In this document: in pieces, positions 17,184 through 25,932 of the stretch | Numbering within the stretch: the stretch's first letter is position 1 | How the letters are laid out: every line of letters starts with the position of its first letter | Source: an uncultured Clostridia bacterium | GTDB lineage: Bacteria; Bacillota; Clostridia; TANB77; CAG-508 | Direction: 5' to 3' | NCBI GenBank assembly: GCA_949443285.1 | Contig: CASSLW010000014.1 | Location: 1-46,873, forward strand | Length of the DNA: 46,873 nucleotides | Made by a program: the position numbers and the translations under genes | Notes under the pieces: model-generated | What the model was told of the DNA's origin: nothing | The model's input: the letters and a program-made list of their open reading frames with translations, nothing else | Database searches by the model: none

Positions 17184-17870
17184 ATGATAGAATTTAGAAA
17201 TGTAGCAAAAACATATGATACAGGAACAAAAGCTGTAAAAAATGCCAATTTTGTTATAAATAAAGGAGAATTTGCTTTCTTAGTAGGTTCATCAGGAAGC
17301 GGAAAATCTACATTAATAAAACTAATATTAAAAGAAGAAGAACCAACATCAGGGCACATTATAATAAATGGAAAAGACACAACATTTTTAAAACAAAACA
17401 GAGTACCATATTTAAGAAGAAGTATGGGAGTAGTGTTCCAAGACTTTAGATTATTACCAGATAAAACTGTATATGACAATGTAGCATATGCAATGTACAT
17501 AGTAAGAGCAACACCAAGACACATAAGAAGACAAGTACCAATGGTATTATCACTAGTAGGATTAAGTGGAAAAGCTAAAATGTACCCAAATGAATTATCT
17601 GGTGGAGAGCAACAAAGAGTAGCATTAGCGAGAGCTTTAGTAAATAATCCATCAATGTTAATAGCAGACGAACCAACAGGAAACCTGGACCCTGATACAG
17701 CTTGGGATATAATGAACTTATTGAATGATATCAATATGAGAGGTACAACAGTAGTTGTAGCAACACATGCAAAAGATATAGTTGACCAAATGAAGAAGAG
17801 AGTTATTCACATAAGCAAGGGCGAAATAGTAAGAGATGATAAAAAAGGTGGTTATGATTTTGAAATATAG
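17184..17870 (+). CDS. ftsE: Cell-division ABC transporter ATPase FtsE
   Basis: A 228-residue ATPase with Walker A GSSGSGKST, Q-loop VFQDFR, signature LSGGEQQR, Walker B MLIADEPTG and a switch histidine in VVATHAKD. FtsE works with FtsX to transmit cell-division or cell-cycle signals to peptidoglycan hydrolases outside the membrane. The downstream EnvC-like M23 proteins are the expected partners. ftsX begins within its 3' end. Confidence 0.96.
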   Translation: MIEFRNVAKTYDTGTKAVKNANFVINKGEFAFLVGSSGSGKSTLIKLILKEEEPTSGHIIINGKDTTFLKQNRVPYLRRSMGVVFQDFRLLPDKTVYDNVAYAMYIVRATPRHIRRQVPMVLSLVGLSGKAKMYPNELSGGEQQRVALARALVNNPSMLIADEPTGNLDPDTAWDIMNLLNDINMRGTTVVVATHAKDIVDQMKKRVIHISKGEIVRDDKKGGYDFEI

Positions 17871-18757
17871 TAGATTAGGTTATTTTATAGGAGAAGGATT
17901 TAGTAACGTATTTAAAAACAAAAAATCAACAGGTGCATCACTAATGATAATGTGTGCAACTATGATAATATTTGGAATATTTTTAATACTTGGAGAAAAC
18001 ATCAACCATTTTGTAAAAGAAATTGAGTCAATACAAGGAATTCAAGTATTTGTAAAAAAAGAAGCAACACAAGAGCAAATGGACGAACTGGCTGATAAAA
18101 TAAGAAAAATTGATGGAGTTAGTACCATAGAATATGTATCAAAAGAAGAAGCTCTATCACAAATGAAAGAAAAATATGGAAGTGAATTATTAGAACAATA
18201 TGACGGAGAAAACAATATATTTAAAGATTCATATGTCGTAAACCTTACAGACTTAAAGAAAAGTAAAGAAGTACAAACACAAATAAATACATTTGATATG
18301 GTAAGCAAAATAACAAGTAGTGACCAAACTGTTGAGGCATTAATAAAATTAGCAAACGGAATAAAGATAGTAACAGGAGTAATATTACTTTTATTAGTAG
18401 TAATATCAGTATTTATTATAGCAAATACAATCAAACTTACAGTACACGCAAGAAGAAAAGAAATATCAATTATGAAATACGTAGGAGCAACAAATGGTTT
18501 TATAAGATGGCCATTTATTGTGGAAGGTATGATAATTGGAATGTTTGCAAGCATTATTTCAATTATATTAATAGGATTAGCATATAGCCTAATTGCAAGA
18601 CAATTAGTAAATTCACCATTTATGCAAACAATAAATATGAGCTTAATAGGATTTAGCGATATGTTTAGCTCTATAATATTTGTTTATATGCTATTAGGAA
18701 TTGGAATAGGAGCATTGCGGAAGTGTTATTTCTATGAGAAAATATTTAAAAGTATAA
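17854..18757 (+). CDS. ftsX: Cell-division permease-like protein FtsX, with a +1 CGG site near the 3' end
   Basis: About 300 residues starting at the ATG at 17854 inside the ftsE 3' end (GGTGG upstream). It has the FtsX topology: N-terminal cytoplasmic helix YFIGEGFSNVFKNKK, TM1, a large extracellular domain (IQVFVKKEATQEQMDELA...) and three C-terminal helices. At 18718 an extra C converts the expected end GALGSVISMRKYLKV into an aberrant tail ending at 18795 that overlaps the next gene. Skipping C gives a stop at 18755-18757, ten bases before the next ATG. FtsX activates the hydrolases encoded downstream. Confidence 0.92.
18718..18720 (+). other. +1 CGG site in ftsX (TTG CGG A)
   Basis: Codon 289. 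Skipping C gives GAL-GSVISMRKYLKV-stop; the zero-frame tail overlaps the next gene. Confidence 0.8.
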
Positions 18758-18767
18758 AGGAGAGAAG

Positions 18768-19946
18768 ATGCGTAAATTTATATTTGCCATTTTAGCTTTT
18801 GTAATTTGTAGCTCAAGCATTATTACATATGTAAATGCAGAAAATAATGAAGAACAAACAGAAACAACAGAACCAAAGAGTTTACAAACTCAAAGAGAAG
18901 AATTGCAAACTCAGCTAAAGGATACAACTGGTAGATTGGACGAAGTTCAAACTGAATTATCAGAAAATTTACAACAAGTTGATAAATTAGACGGGACTAT
19001 TGCAAATTCACAACAACAATTAGACGAATTAAATAATAAAATACTAGAGTTACAAAAAAATATGGAAAATGTTGAAGCTGAATTAAAAATAGCTGAAGAA
19101 AATTATAATAAACAAAAAGAATTGTTAGACAATAGATTAATAGCAGCATACGAATCAAGTGAAATACAATATTTAGACGTTATATTAACATCTAAAAGTA
19201 TATCAGAATTCTTATCAAACTATTTTCTAGTAAAAGAACTTGCAACATATGAATCAGAATTGCTAGAAGAAATGAAACAAAAAAGGGACCAAATAGAATT
19301 AAGCAAGAAAACATTAGAAAATACTGAAAAACAATTAGCAGATATGAAAGCAAACCAAACAAGAACAGCAAAAATACTAGAAAATACAAAAACAGTAAGA
19401 GAAAACTTTATTGCAAAATTATCAGACGAAGAAAAAGAATTACAAACACAAATTGACGAATTCAACTCAAGATTTGCTGAAATCAACAGTCAAATACTAA
19501 AAGAAGCACTAGAAGGAATAGATACAGAATACATAGGTGGAGAGTTAGCTTGGCCAACACCAGGCTACACAAGAATTACATCAAATTATGGGACTAGATA
19601 CCACCCAGTCTTACACTATACAGCATTACATACAGGTGTTGACATTGGAGCACCACTAGGAGCAAATTTCATAGCTGCAAATGACGGAATAGTAACAAAA
19701 GCAGAGTTTAACAAAGGATATGGAAACATGGTTATAATAGACCATGGTGGCGGAGTATCAACATTATATGCACATGGCTCAGAAATAATGGTAACAGTTG
19801 GACAAACAGTAAAAAAAGGAGACACAGTCTTAAAAGTTGGTACAACAGGATATTCAACAGGACCACATGCACACTTTGAGGTAAGGTTAAATGGAGTTGT
19901 AACAAATCCATTACCATATATCACAAATGGATTAATTCCAGAATAA
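18768..19946 (+). CDS. EnvC-like murein hydrolase/activator, M23 domain (copy 1)
   Basis: A 392-residue secreted protein. It has a signal peptide (cleavage near VNA-E at residues 24-25), then a long coiled coil (about residues 35-240, rich in Gln/Glu/Leu) and a C-terminal LytM/M23 domain. The zinc ligands are visible: HTGVD, and HAHFEVR plus YAHG near the end, so it could be a catalytic endopeptidase rather than a degenerate activator. Coiled coils of this type bind the FtsX extracellular domain. It is the first of three tandem paralogues after ftsEX. Confidence 0.92.
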   Translation: MRKFIFAILAFVICSSSIITYVNAENNEEQTETTEPKSLQTQREELQTQLKDTTGRLDEVQTELSENLQQVDKLDGTIANSQQQLDELNNKILELQKNMENVEAELKIAEENYNKQKELLDNRLIAAYESSEIQYLDVILTSKSISEFLSNYFLVKELATYESELLEEMKQKRDQIELSKKTLENTEKQLADMKANQTRTAKILENTKTVRENFIAKLSDEEKELQTQIDEFNSRFAEINSQILKEALEGIDTEYIGGELAWPTPGYTRITSNYGTRYHPVLHYTALHTGVDIGAPLGANFIAANDGIVTKAEFNKGYGNMVIIDHGGGVSTLYAHGSEIMVTVGQTVKKGDTVLKVGTTGYSTGPHAHFEVRLNGVVTNPLPYITNGLIPE

Positions 19947-20000
19947 GGACATTTGGGGACGTTTCCTTTTGGACATTTTGTCCATTTTGGGACACATCTT
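19947..20000. repeat. Short GGGGACGTTTC repeat (type A)
   Basis: GGGGACGTTTCC, TGGACATTTTGTCCA and GGGACACATC occur in the same order as in the longer copies, with an internal unit missing. It sits between the first and second M23 genes. Confidence 0.75.
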
Positions 20001-20035
20001 TAAATAGACTAAAAAGTTTTAATAGGGAGGAACAT

Positions 20036-21274
20036 ATGAAAAAAGTAGTTGTAAAAATATTAGGAATAATAGTTGCAACAATTATGTTGTTTCAAAGTAC
20101 AGTGGCATTTGCTGCGAGTGAAGCTCAATTGAAAAATCAAAAAGATGAAAATGAACAGAAAATTAAAGATGCGCAGAATGAAAAAAACGAAGTAACAGCA
20201 CAAAAAAATAAAACAGTAAAAGAAGTAGAAGATATTTCTTCAAAAATAGAAAGTTATGAAAGTCAAATAGCTGAATTAGACGGACAAATAGGAAACTTGA
20301 ATGGTCAAATAGCAGATGCAGAAAATACATTAAATAAAGCACAAGAAGATTTTGATAAACAAGAAAAACTAATGGAAGCTAGATTAATTGCAGTTCAAGA
20401 GCAAGGTGATACATCACTATTAGATGTGTTGTTATCATCTGAAAATATAGTTGATTTAATATCAAGATATTATTTTGTTACAGAACTAGCAAGTGCTGAT
20501 ACAGAGTTACTAGAAGGTATAAAAAAGCAAAAAGAAGAGATACAACAAGCTAAGGAAAAATTAGAAGCAAGTAAAAAAGAGTTGGATACTGCAAAAGCAA
20601 GTAAACAAGGTATATCTGTACAACTAAAAGCAGCTAAGAGCACAAAAGACCAACAAGTTGCAAGATTAGCAGAAGATGAAAAGAAAATTCAACAACAAAT
20701 TGATGAATTAGCACAAGAAAATAAATCAATAGACAAAAAAATAGAACAAGAAAGAGCCGAAGCACAAAGAAGATTGGAAGAACAAAAGAAACAAGAACAA
20801 CAAAACCAAAATAAACCTTCAAGTAGTGGAAGCACATCAAATGTTAAACCAAATGCATCAGGATTTATTTGTCCACTTCCAGCAGCATATAACAAAGTAA
20901 CAACAGGAATGACATATTCAAGTGGACAATATCACGGAGCAATTGACTTTGGTTCAGGTGGAATAAATGGACAACCAATATATGCGGTAGCAGATGGAGT
21001 TGTAATGATATCAGAGAACTTAGGAAATAGAAGTTATGGAAATTACATATTAATAATGCATAGTAATGGATTATATACTCTATATGCACATGGACAAAAT
21101 GGTTCTAGGAGAGTAAATAAGGGCGACTATGTAAAACAAGGACAACAAATAATGAGTGTTGGAACAACAGGAAATTCAACAGGACCACATTTGCATTTTG
21201 AAGTAAGAACAGGTTCTGGTGGCTGGAATAATAGAGTAGACCCAAGGCCATATTTAGAAGGACATATAAGATAA
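20036..21274 (+). CDS. EnvC-like murein hydrolase, M23 domain (copy 2)
   Basis: A 412-residue secreted protein with a signal peptide (AFA-A near residue 28), coiled coil (about 30-250), a low-complexity linker (QQNQNKPSSSGSTS) and an M23 domain. HGAID, YAHG and GPHLHFEVR supply the zinc ligands and catalytic histidine. It is about as similar to copy 3 as tandem duplicates should be: the segments QEDFxKQEKLMEARL and YYFVTELxSADTELLE are shared. Likely role: splitting peptidoglycan at division or in sporulation under FtsEX control. Confidence 0.92.
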   Translation: MKKVVVKILGIIVATIMLFQSTVAFAASEAQLKNQKDENEQKIKDAQNEKNEVTAQKNKTVKEVEDISSKIESYESQIAELDGQIGNLNGQIADAENTLNKAQEDFDKQEKLMEARLIAVQEQGDTSLLDVLLSSENIVDLISRYYFVTELASADTELLEGIKKQKEEIQQAKEKLEASKKELDTAKASKQGISVQLKAAKSTKDQQVARLAEDEKKIQQQIDELAQENKSIDKKIEQERAEAQRRLEEQKKQEQQNQNKPSSSGSTSNVKPNASGFICPLPAAYNKVTTGMTYSSGQYHGAIDFGSGGINGQPIYAVADGVVMISENLGNRSYGNYILIMHSNGLYTLYAHGQNGSRRVNKGDYVKQGQQIMSVGTTGNSTGPHLHFEVRTGSGGWNNRVDPRPYLEGHIR

Positions 21275-21287
21275 ATGGAAGGAATTT

Positions 21288-22517
21288 ATGAAAAAGTTAA
21301 GTATAAAAGTATTAGGAGCAATAGTTGTAGCAATAATGTTAGTACAAAATACAGTAGTAATAGCAGCTACACAAAATGACCTAAATAATATCAACAAACA
21401 AATTGAAGAAAAGAAAGACAAACTAAATAATATAAAAGAAGAAAAAAGTGACAAACTAGAAGAAGTAGAAAAAATAAACACACAAATTTCTGAATATCAA
21501 AAACAAATTGACGAACTGGACACTAAAATTTCAGAAATGAATTCAAAATTAGAAGAAGAGAAAGCAAAACTAGATAAAGCTCAAGAAGATTTTGAAAAAC
21601 AAGAAAAACTAATGGAAGCTAGACTAGTTGCAACACAAGAACAAGGGGAAACGTCATTTTTAGATGTTTTATTATCTTCTAATGGAATAATGGACTTTAT
21701 ATCTAAATATTATTTTGTTACAGAACTAGTAAGTGCAGATACAGAATTATTAGAAGACATAAAGAAACAAAAAGAAGAAATAAAACAAGCTAAAGAAAAA
21801 ATAGAAGCAAGCAAAAAAGAACTTGCCACAACAAAGGCAAGCAAACAAGGAGTTACAACTCAATTAAAAAATGCTAAAAACGAGAAAAACGAACAAGTTG
21901 CACAGCTATCAGAAGAAGAAAAAGAAACACAAGCTGAGTTAGATAAATTTGAAGCAGACAAAGTAGCAATTAGAAATGAAATAGCAGCAGCAGCTAAAAA
22001 GTATCAAAATAGTTCAAAGCCAACAGGTGGTACAAATGTAAAACCAGGAAACCCAAGTGCTTCAGGATTTATAAGGCCAATACCTGGATATAGTATTACA
22101 TGTGGCTGGTATGGATATGCAGGACATACAGGAGCAGATTATAGTGGAAGCAATATGTATGGTAAAGCAGTTTTAGCAGCCAAAGGTGGAGTGGTACTTA
22201 CTTCAACAACTAAAACAGGTGGAATACCAAATTATGGTTCAGACGGAAATTATGTAGGTTCATATTCTAGTTATGGAGAATATATTATAATTGACCACCA
22301 AGACGGAACTATGACATTATATGCTCACGGAAAACCAGGTTCAAGATTAGTATCAAAAGGACAAAAAGTTTCGCAAGGTCAACAAATAATGAGTGTAGGA
22401 AATACAGGAAATGTTAGACCTAGACCGACACCTAGTAATCCGTTAGGTGGAACACACTTGCATGTTGAAGTTTGGGTAAATGGAAAACCAGTAAATCCAG
22501 CTAATTACATACCATAG
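21288..22517 (+). CDS. EnvC-like murein hydrolase, M23 domain (copy 3)
   Basis: A 409-residue secreted protein with a signal peptide (ending near VIA-A), coiled coil, a short Gly/Pro linker and an M23 domain. GHTGAD, YAHG and GTHLHVEVW carry the metal-binding residues. Its M23 domain has an insertion (YGSDGNYVGSYSSYG) absent from copies 1 and 2, which suggests a different substrate or partner. It follows copy 2 after 13 bases with the SD GGAAGG and is co-transcribed. Confidence 0.92.
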   Translation: MKKLSIKVLGAIVVAIMLVQNTVVIAATQNDLNNINKQIEEKKDKLNNIKEEKSDKLEEVEKINTQISEYQKQIDELDTKISEMNSKLEEEKAKLDKAQEDFEKQEKLMEARLVATQEQGETSFLDVLLSSNGIMDFISKYYFVTELVSADTELLEDIKKQKEEIKQAKEKIEASKKELATTKASKQGVTTQLKNAKNEKNEQVAQLSEEEKETQAELDKFEADKVAIRNEIAAAAKKYQNSSKPTGGTNVKPGNPSASGFIRPIPGYSITCGWYGYAGHTGADYSGSNMYGKAVLAAKGGVVLTSTTKTGGIPNYGSDGNYVGSYSSYGEYIIIDHQDGTMTLYAHGKPGSRLVSKGQKVSQGQQIMSVGNTGNVRPRPTPSNPLGGTHLHVEVWVNGKPVNPANYIP

Positions 22518-22556
22518 TAATGAATGAAAAGTAAAGTACATATAATAAAAATATAT

Positions 22557-22574
22557 GGGCGGAAAGTTCCGCCC
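22557..22574 (+). terminator. GC-rich hairpin before ctpA
   Basis: Seven-base-pair stem GGGCGGA/TCCGCCC with a 4-base loop, followed by only AGTTTAT; a weak terminator or attenuator in the 81-base gap. Confidence 0.5.
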
Positions 22575-22598
22575 AGTTTATAGGTTTGGAGGAACATC

Positions 22599-23798
22599 AT
22601 GGAAGAAAAGAAAAGATTTAAAGTCTACAAAATAATAATGCTAGTGGCATTAGTCGCATTTATAACATTCTTGTTAACTTCAATTGGAATGTATCAATAT
22701 TTTAGTCAAAACAACAAAGTTGCAATAATTGGCGGTAACGACGAATTAGCAACAACATTAAGTAAATTTAAAGCAATAATTGATAAAGATTTCTTAGGAG
22801 AAGTAGATGAAGAAAAGCTAAAAGAAGGTGCAATTAAAGGCTATATAGAAGGGCTTGACGACCCATACACCGAATATATATCAAAAGAAGAAATGAAAGA
22901 TTACATGGAAGATGCAACAGGAAACTTTGTTGGAATAGGTATATACATGGTGAAAAATACTGAAGTAGACAAAATAATGGTATTAGCACCAATAAAAGGC
23001 GGACCAGCAGAAAAAGCAGGAATATTGCCAGGAGACTTAATAATATCAGTAAATGGTGAACAATATTCAGCAGATGATATGACAGTTGCATCATCTAAAA
23101 TAAAAGGTGAAACAGGGTCAAAAGTTGAAATAGAAATATTAAGAGGAACAGAAACTAAGAAATTTGAATTAACAAGAGAACATATAAAAGTAAATCCGGT
23201 AGAAGGAAAAGTAATAGAAAACAACATTGGATATATAGAATTCTCATCATTTGATGAAGGTACAGCCGAAGACTTCAAAAATAAATATCAAGAATTAGAA
23301 AAGCAAGGCATAAAATCTTTAATAATAGACTTAAGAAATAATGGCGGTGGAATTGTAGACGAAGCTTTAAAAATAGCAGATTTAATATTAGAAAAAGACC
23401 AAGTAATATTATATGAAGTAGACAAACACAATAAAGAAGAAGTAGAAAAATCGAAAAACGAACCAATAATCAAAGTGCCAGTAGTCATATTAACAAACAA
23501 AAACACAGCAAGTTCATCAGAAATACTTGCAGGAGCATTAAAAGATAACGGAAAAGCCAAAATAGTTGGAACAACAACATTTGGAAAAGGTGTAATACAA
23601 AAATTAATGCAACTAATAGACGGAAGTGGATTAAAAATAACATCAGAAGAGTATTTAACACCTAATAGAACGAAAATAAACAAAATAGGAATAGAACCAG
23701 ACGAAAAAGTAGAATTACCTGAAACAGTAACAAATGTATTAAATGTAAAAGAAACAGAAGATACACAATTACAAAAAGCAATAGAAATGGCAAAATAA
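22599..23798 (+). CDS. C-terminal processing peptidase, S41 family
   Basis: A 399-residue membrane-anchored serine protease of the CtpA/CtpB type. It has an N-terminal TM (about residues 11-31), a PDZ domain (MKDYMEDATGNFVGIGIYM ... GILPGDLIISVNGE), and the S41 catalytic core with DLRNNGGGIVDEA and TNKNTASSSEILAGALKDN (nucleophile Ser in TASSSE) followed by the Lys in FGKG. In Firmicutes, CtpB-type proteases take part in sporulation signalling, including the pathway leading to sigma-K activation. The strong SD GGAGGA is seven bases upstream. Confidence 0.93.
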   Translation: MEEKKRFKVYKIIMLVALVAFITFLLTSIGMYQYFSQNNKVAIIGGNDELATTLSKFKAIIDKDFLGEVDEEKLKEGAIKGYIEGLDDPYTEYISKEEMKDYMEDATGNFVGIGIYMVKNTEVDKIMVLAPIKGGPAEKAGILPGDLIISVNGEQYSADDMTVASSKIKGETGSKVEIEILRGTETKKFELTREHIKVNPVEGKVIENNIGYIEFSSFDEGTAEDFKNKYQELEKQGIKSLIIDLRNNGGGIVDEALKIADLILEKDQVILYEVDKHNKEEVEKSKNEPIIKVPVVILTNKNTASSSEILAGALKDNGKAKIVGTTTFGKGVIQKLMQLIDGSGLKITSEEYLTPNRTKINKIGIEPDEKVELPETVTNVLNVKETEDTQLQKAIEMAK

Positions 23799-23816
23799 AA
23801 ATAAGGAGAGAAATAT

Positions 23817-24410
23817 ATGAATTTACCAAACAAACTAACTCTATTTAGAATAATATTAGTACCAATAATGGTAATAATTCCGTTTTTAGGAATACAAGGA
23901 ACATTTTTAGGAATACCAACAGCATGGCTTATAATAGATTTAATATTTATTATAGCATCAATAACAGATAAACTAGATGGATATTTAGCAAGAAAAAATA
24001 ACCAAGTAACAACATTTGGAAAATTTTTAGATCCATTAGCAGATAAAATTTTAGTTTTAGCTGCAATGGTAATGTTAGTAGAGATATCAAAACTTCCAGC
24101 TTGGATACCAATAATAGTATTAGCAAGAGAATTTATAGTATCAGGATATAGATTAGTAGCAGTAGAAAAAGGTGGTCAAGTAATAGCAGCATCAAAATGG
24201 GGAAAGATAAAAACAGTAACACAAATGATAGCGATTATTTTGGCATTTTTAGACTTATATGCATTTGGAGAATGCTTTGGAGGAATGCTACAAGGTGGAG
24301 ATGCAATATTGAATTTTTTAGTAACAATAATGATGCTAGTACAAACAGTAGCAACAATATTCTCAGGAGTAGACTACCTAAAAGGGGCAAAAAAGTTAAT
24401 TATGTCTTGA
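23817..24410 (+). CDS. pgsA: CDP-diacylglycerol-glycerol-3-phosphate 3-phosphatidyltransferase
   Basis: A 197-residue integral membrane enzyme making phosphatidylglycerol phosphate. The CDP-alcohol phosphotransferase motif is complete (DKLDGYLAR, eight residues, then GKFLDPLADK), and four or more hydrophobic helices follow. The length is typical. It lies 18 bases after the S41 protease gene. Its last codons contain the promoter for greA. Confidence 0.94.
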   Translation: MNLPNKLTLFRIILVPIMVIIPFLGIQGTFLGIPTAWLIIDLIFIIASITDKLDGYLARKNNQVTTFGKFLDPLADKILVLAAMVMLVEISKLPAWIPIIVLAREFIVSGYRLVAVEKGGQVIAASKWGKIKTVTQMIAIILAFLDLYAFGECFGGMLQGGDAILNFLVTIMMLVQTVATIFSGVDYLKGAKKLIMS

Positions 24411-24435
24411 CAAATTTGACTTTTTGCCGTAATAT
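24407..24435 (+). promoter_or_regulatory. Promoter for greA
   Basis: TTGACA (24407-24412, overlapping the pgsA stop), 17 bases, TAATAT (24430-24435). Confidence 0.75.
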
Positions 24436-24489
24436 AGAAAATGACTTTTTAAAAACAAAACAATTAGCAAACTGAAAGGAGAAAATACA

Positions 24490-24966
24490 ATGGAAGAAAA
24501 AGAAGTATTATTAACACAAGAAGGATTTAATAACTTAGAAAAAGAATTAAATTATTTAAGAACAGAAAAAAGAGCTGAAATAGCAGAAAGAATAAAAGTA
24601 GCATTAGGATTTGGAGATTTATCAGAAAACTCTGAATATGATGAAGCAAAAACAGCGCAAGCAGAAAATGAAGTTAAAATAGCAGAATTAGAAAACAAAG
24701 TAAGACACGCAAAAATAATTGATGAAAAAGAAATAGATACAGAAACTGTACAAGTTGGAAATATCGTAAAAGTGTTAGATATGGAATTCGACGAAAAAAT
24801 AGAATACACAATAGTTGGTTCAACAGAAGTAAACTTATTAGAAAACAAAATATCAAATGAATCACCACTAGGAGCTGCATTACTTGGAGCAAAGAAAAAT
24901 AAAGTTGTAGAAGTAAATGCTCCAGCAGGTGTAATGAAATATAAAATTTTATCAATAAAAAAATAA
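24490..24966 (+). CDS. greA: Transcription elongation factor GreA
   Basis: A 158-residue protein with an N-terminal antiparallel coiled coil (GFNNLEKELNYLRTEKRAEIAERI...ENSEYDEAK, carrying the acidic tip residues) and a C-terminal FKBP-like domain ending SPLGAALLGAKKNKVVEVNAP. It binds the RNA polymerase secondary channel and stimulates cleavage of backtracked RNA. The length is standard. It has its own promoter and ends in a terminator. Confidence 0.96.
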   Translation: MEEKEVLLTQEGFNNLEKELNYLRTEKRAEIAERIKVALGFGDLSENSEYDEAKTAQAENEVKIAELENKVRHAKIIDEKEIDTETVQVGNIVKVLDMEFDEKIEYTIVGSTEVNLLENKISNESPLGAALLGAKKNKVVEVNAPAGVMKYKILSIKK

Positions 24967-24972
24967 AAAAGT

Positions 24973-25010
24973 CCTGCCAAAAAGGTCCGTCCCCATTGGC
25001 AGGTTTTTTT
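24973..25010 (+). terminator. greA terminator containing a GGACGG repeat core
   Basis: Eight-base-pair stem CCTGCCAA/TTGGCAGG with the loop AAAGGTCCGTCCCCA and seven T residues after it. The loop carries the same GGTCCGTCCCC word as the repeat at 35531-35629, so a repeat is serving as a terminator here. The opposing deoD gene ends at its edge. Confidence 0.85.
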
Positions 25011-25731
25011 AAATTTTCAAACTTGCATCTAATGCAAGAGTTATCATATTATTTAATCCAGTTTCTCTTTCCTCAGCAGTTGCGACATCTTTAATATATT
25101 TAGAATCAACAACACTCATTAAGCAAGAGGCTTTTTTGTTTAATAATTTAGCAACATAGAATAGTGCAAAAGCTTCCATTTCAGCACTTAGTGGATTAAA
25201 TCCTTCTGGAATGCGAGCTAGAAATTCATTAACATCAGTCATGTACAAATCAAAGCAATCTGTACAACATGTGTTTCCTTTAACTATATTAATATTATTT
25301 TCTTTGGCAGTAGCTTCAATTAATTTATTTAAATGAGCATCAGCAGACGCAATATGGCAATCATCGTTGTTTAATGTCAAAGCAAAGTTTCCCTCACAAA
25401 ATACATTTTCTGATAATATTATATCAAATAATTTTAGTTCGGGTTTATATCCACCGCAAGAACCAATTCTTATAATGTTTTCCACATTATATAGTTTATA
25501 TAGTTCATAGCAATAAATTCCCATACTTGGCATTCCCATTCCTGATGCCATAACTGTTATTTCTTTTCCTTTGTATGTTCCTGTGTAGGCAAATGCATTT
25601 CTAACAGAGTTTACTAGTTTTGGGTTTTCTAAAAAGTTTTCCGCAATGTATTTTGCTCTTAGTGGATCTCCTGGCATAATTACTGTTTTTGCAATATCTC
25701 CTAGCTTAGCTTCATTATGTGGTGTTGGCAT
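25009..25731 (-). CDS. deoD: Purine-nucleoside phosphorylase, DeoD type
   Basis: About 240 residues starting at the ATG at 25731, eight bases after AAAGGAG; a GTG at 25740 overlaps the SD and is rejected. Motifs are MPTPHNEA, PGDPLRAKYIAENFLE (phosphate binding), MASGMGMPSMGIY, RIGSCGGY, and SAEMEAFALFYVAKLL around the base-binding site. It cleaves purine nucleosides with phosphate in purine salvage. The length is normal for the trimeric/hexameric high-molecular-weight class. Confidence 0.94.
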   Translation of the reverse strand: MPTPHNEAKLGDIAKTVIMPGDPLRAKYIAENFLENPKLVNSVRNAFAYTGTYKGKEITVMASGMGMPSMGIYCYELYKLYNVENIIRIGSCGGYKPELKLFDIILSENVFCEGNFALTLNNDDCHIASADAHLNKLIEATAKENNINIVKGNTCCTDCFDLYMTDVNEFLARIPEGFNPLSAEMEAFALFYVAKLLNKKASCLMSVVDSKYIKDVATAEERETGLNNMITLALDASLKI

Positions 25732-25813
25732 AAAAATCACTCCTTTTCTTAATTTATATTATTAGTATAACAATAATATTTGAAAAATGCAAATATTTTA
25801 CTGTGAACAAAAT

Positions 25814-25882
25814 TGCACAACGAATTTGCCAAAAAGTGCACAACGATATTGCCGGAAAATGCACAATAAAATTTGAAAAAGG
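25814..25882. repeat. Three 23-nt direct repeats upstream of ATPase gene
   Basis: TGCACAACGA or TGCACAATAA starts at 25814, 25837 and 25860, each followed by an ATTTGCC- or AAATTTG-like half. The exact 23-base period places the units on about the same face of the helix every two turns, like binding sites. They end just before the ATPase promoter. Confidence 0.7.
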
Positions 25883-25883
25883 A

Positions 25884-25912
25884 TTGAAAAATTTTTTTAT
25901 ATATGATAATAT
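25884..25912 (+). promoter_or_regulatory. Promoter for ATPase gene
   Basis: TTGAAA (25884-25889), 17 bases, TAATAT (25907-25912), directly after the 23-nt repeats. Confidence 0.65.
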
Positions 25913-25932
25913 CTAAATGAGGTGAAGAATAA

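Noticed and set aside
25814..25882. CRISPR array
   Set aside because: The three 23-bp units show no unique spacers and no cas genes are near.
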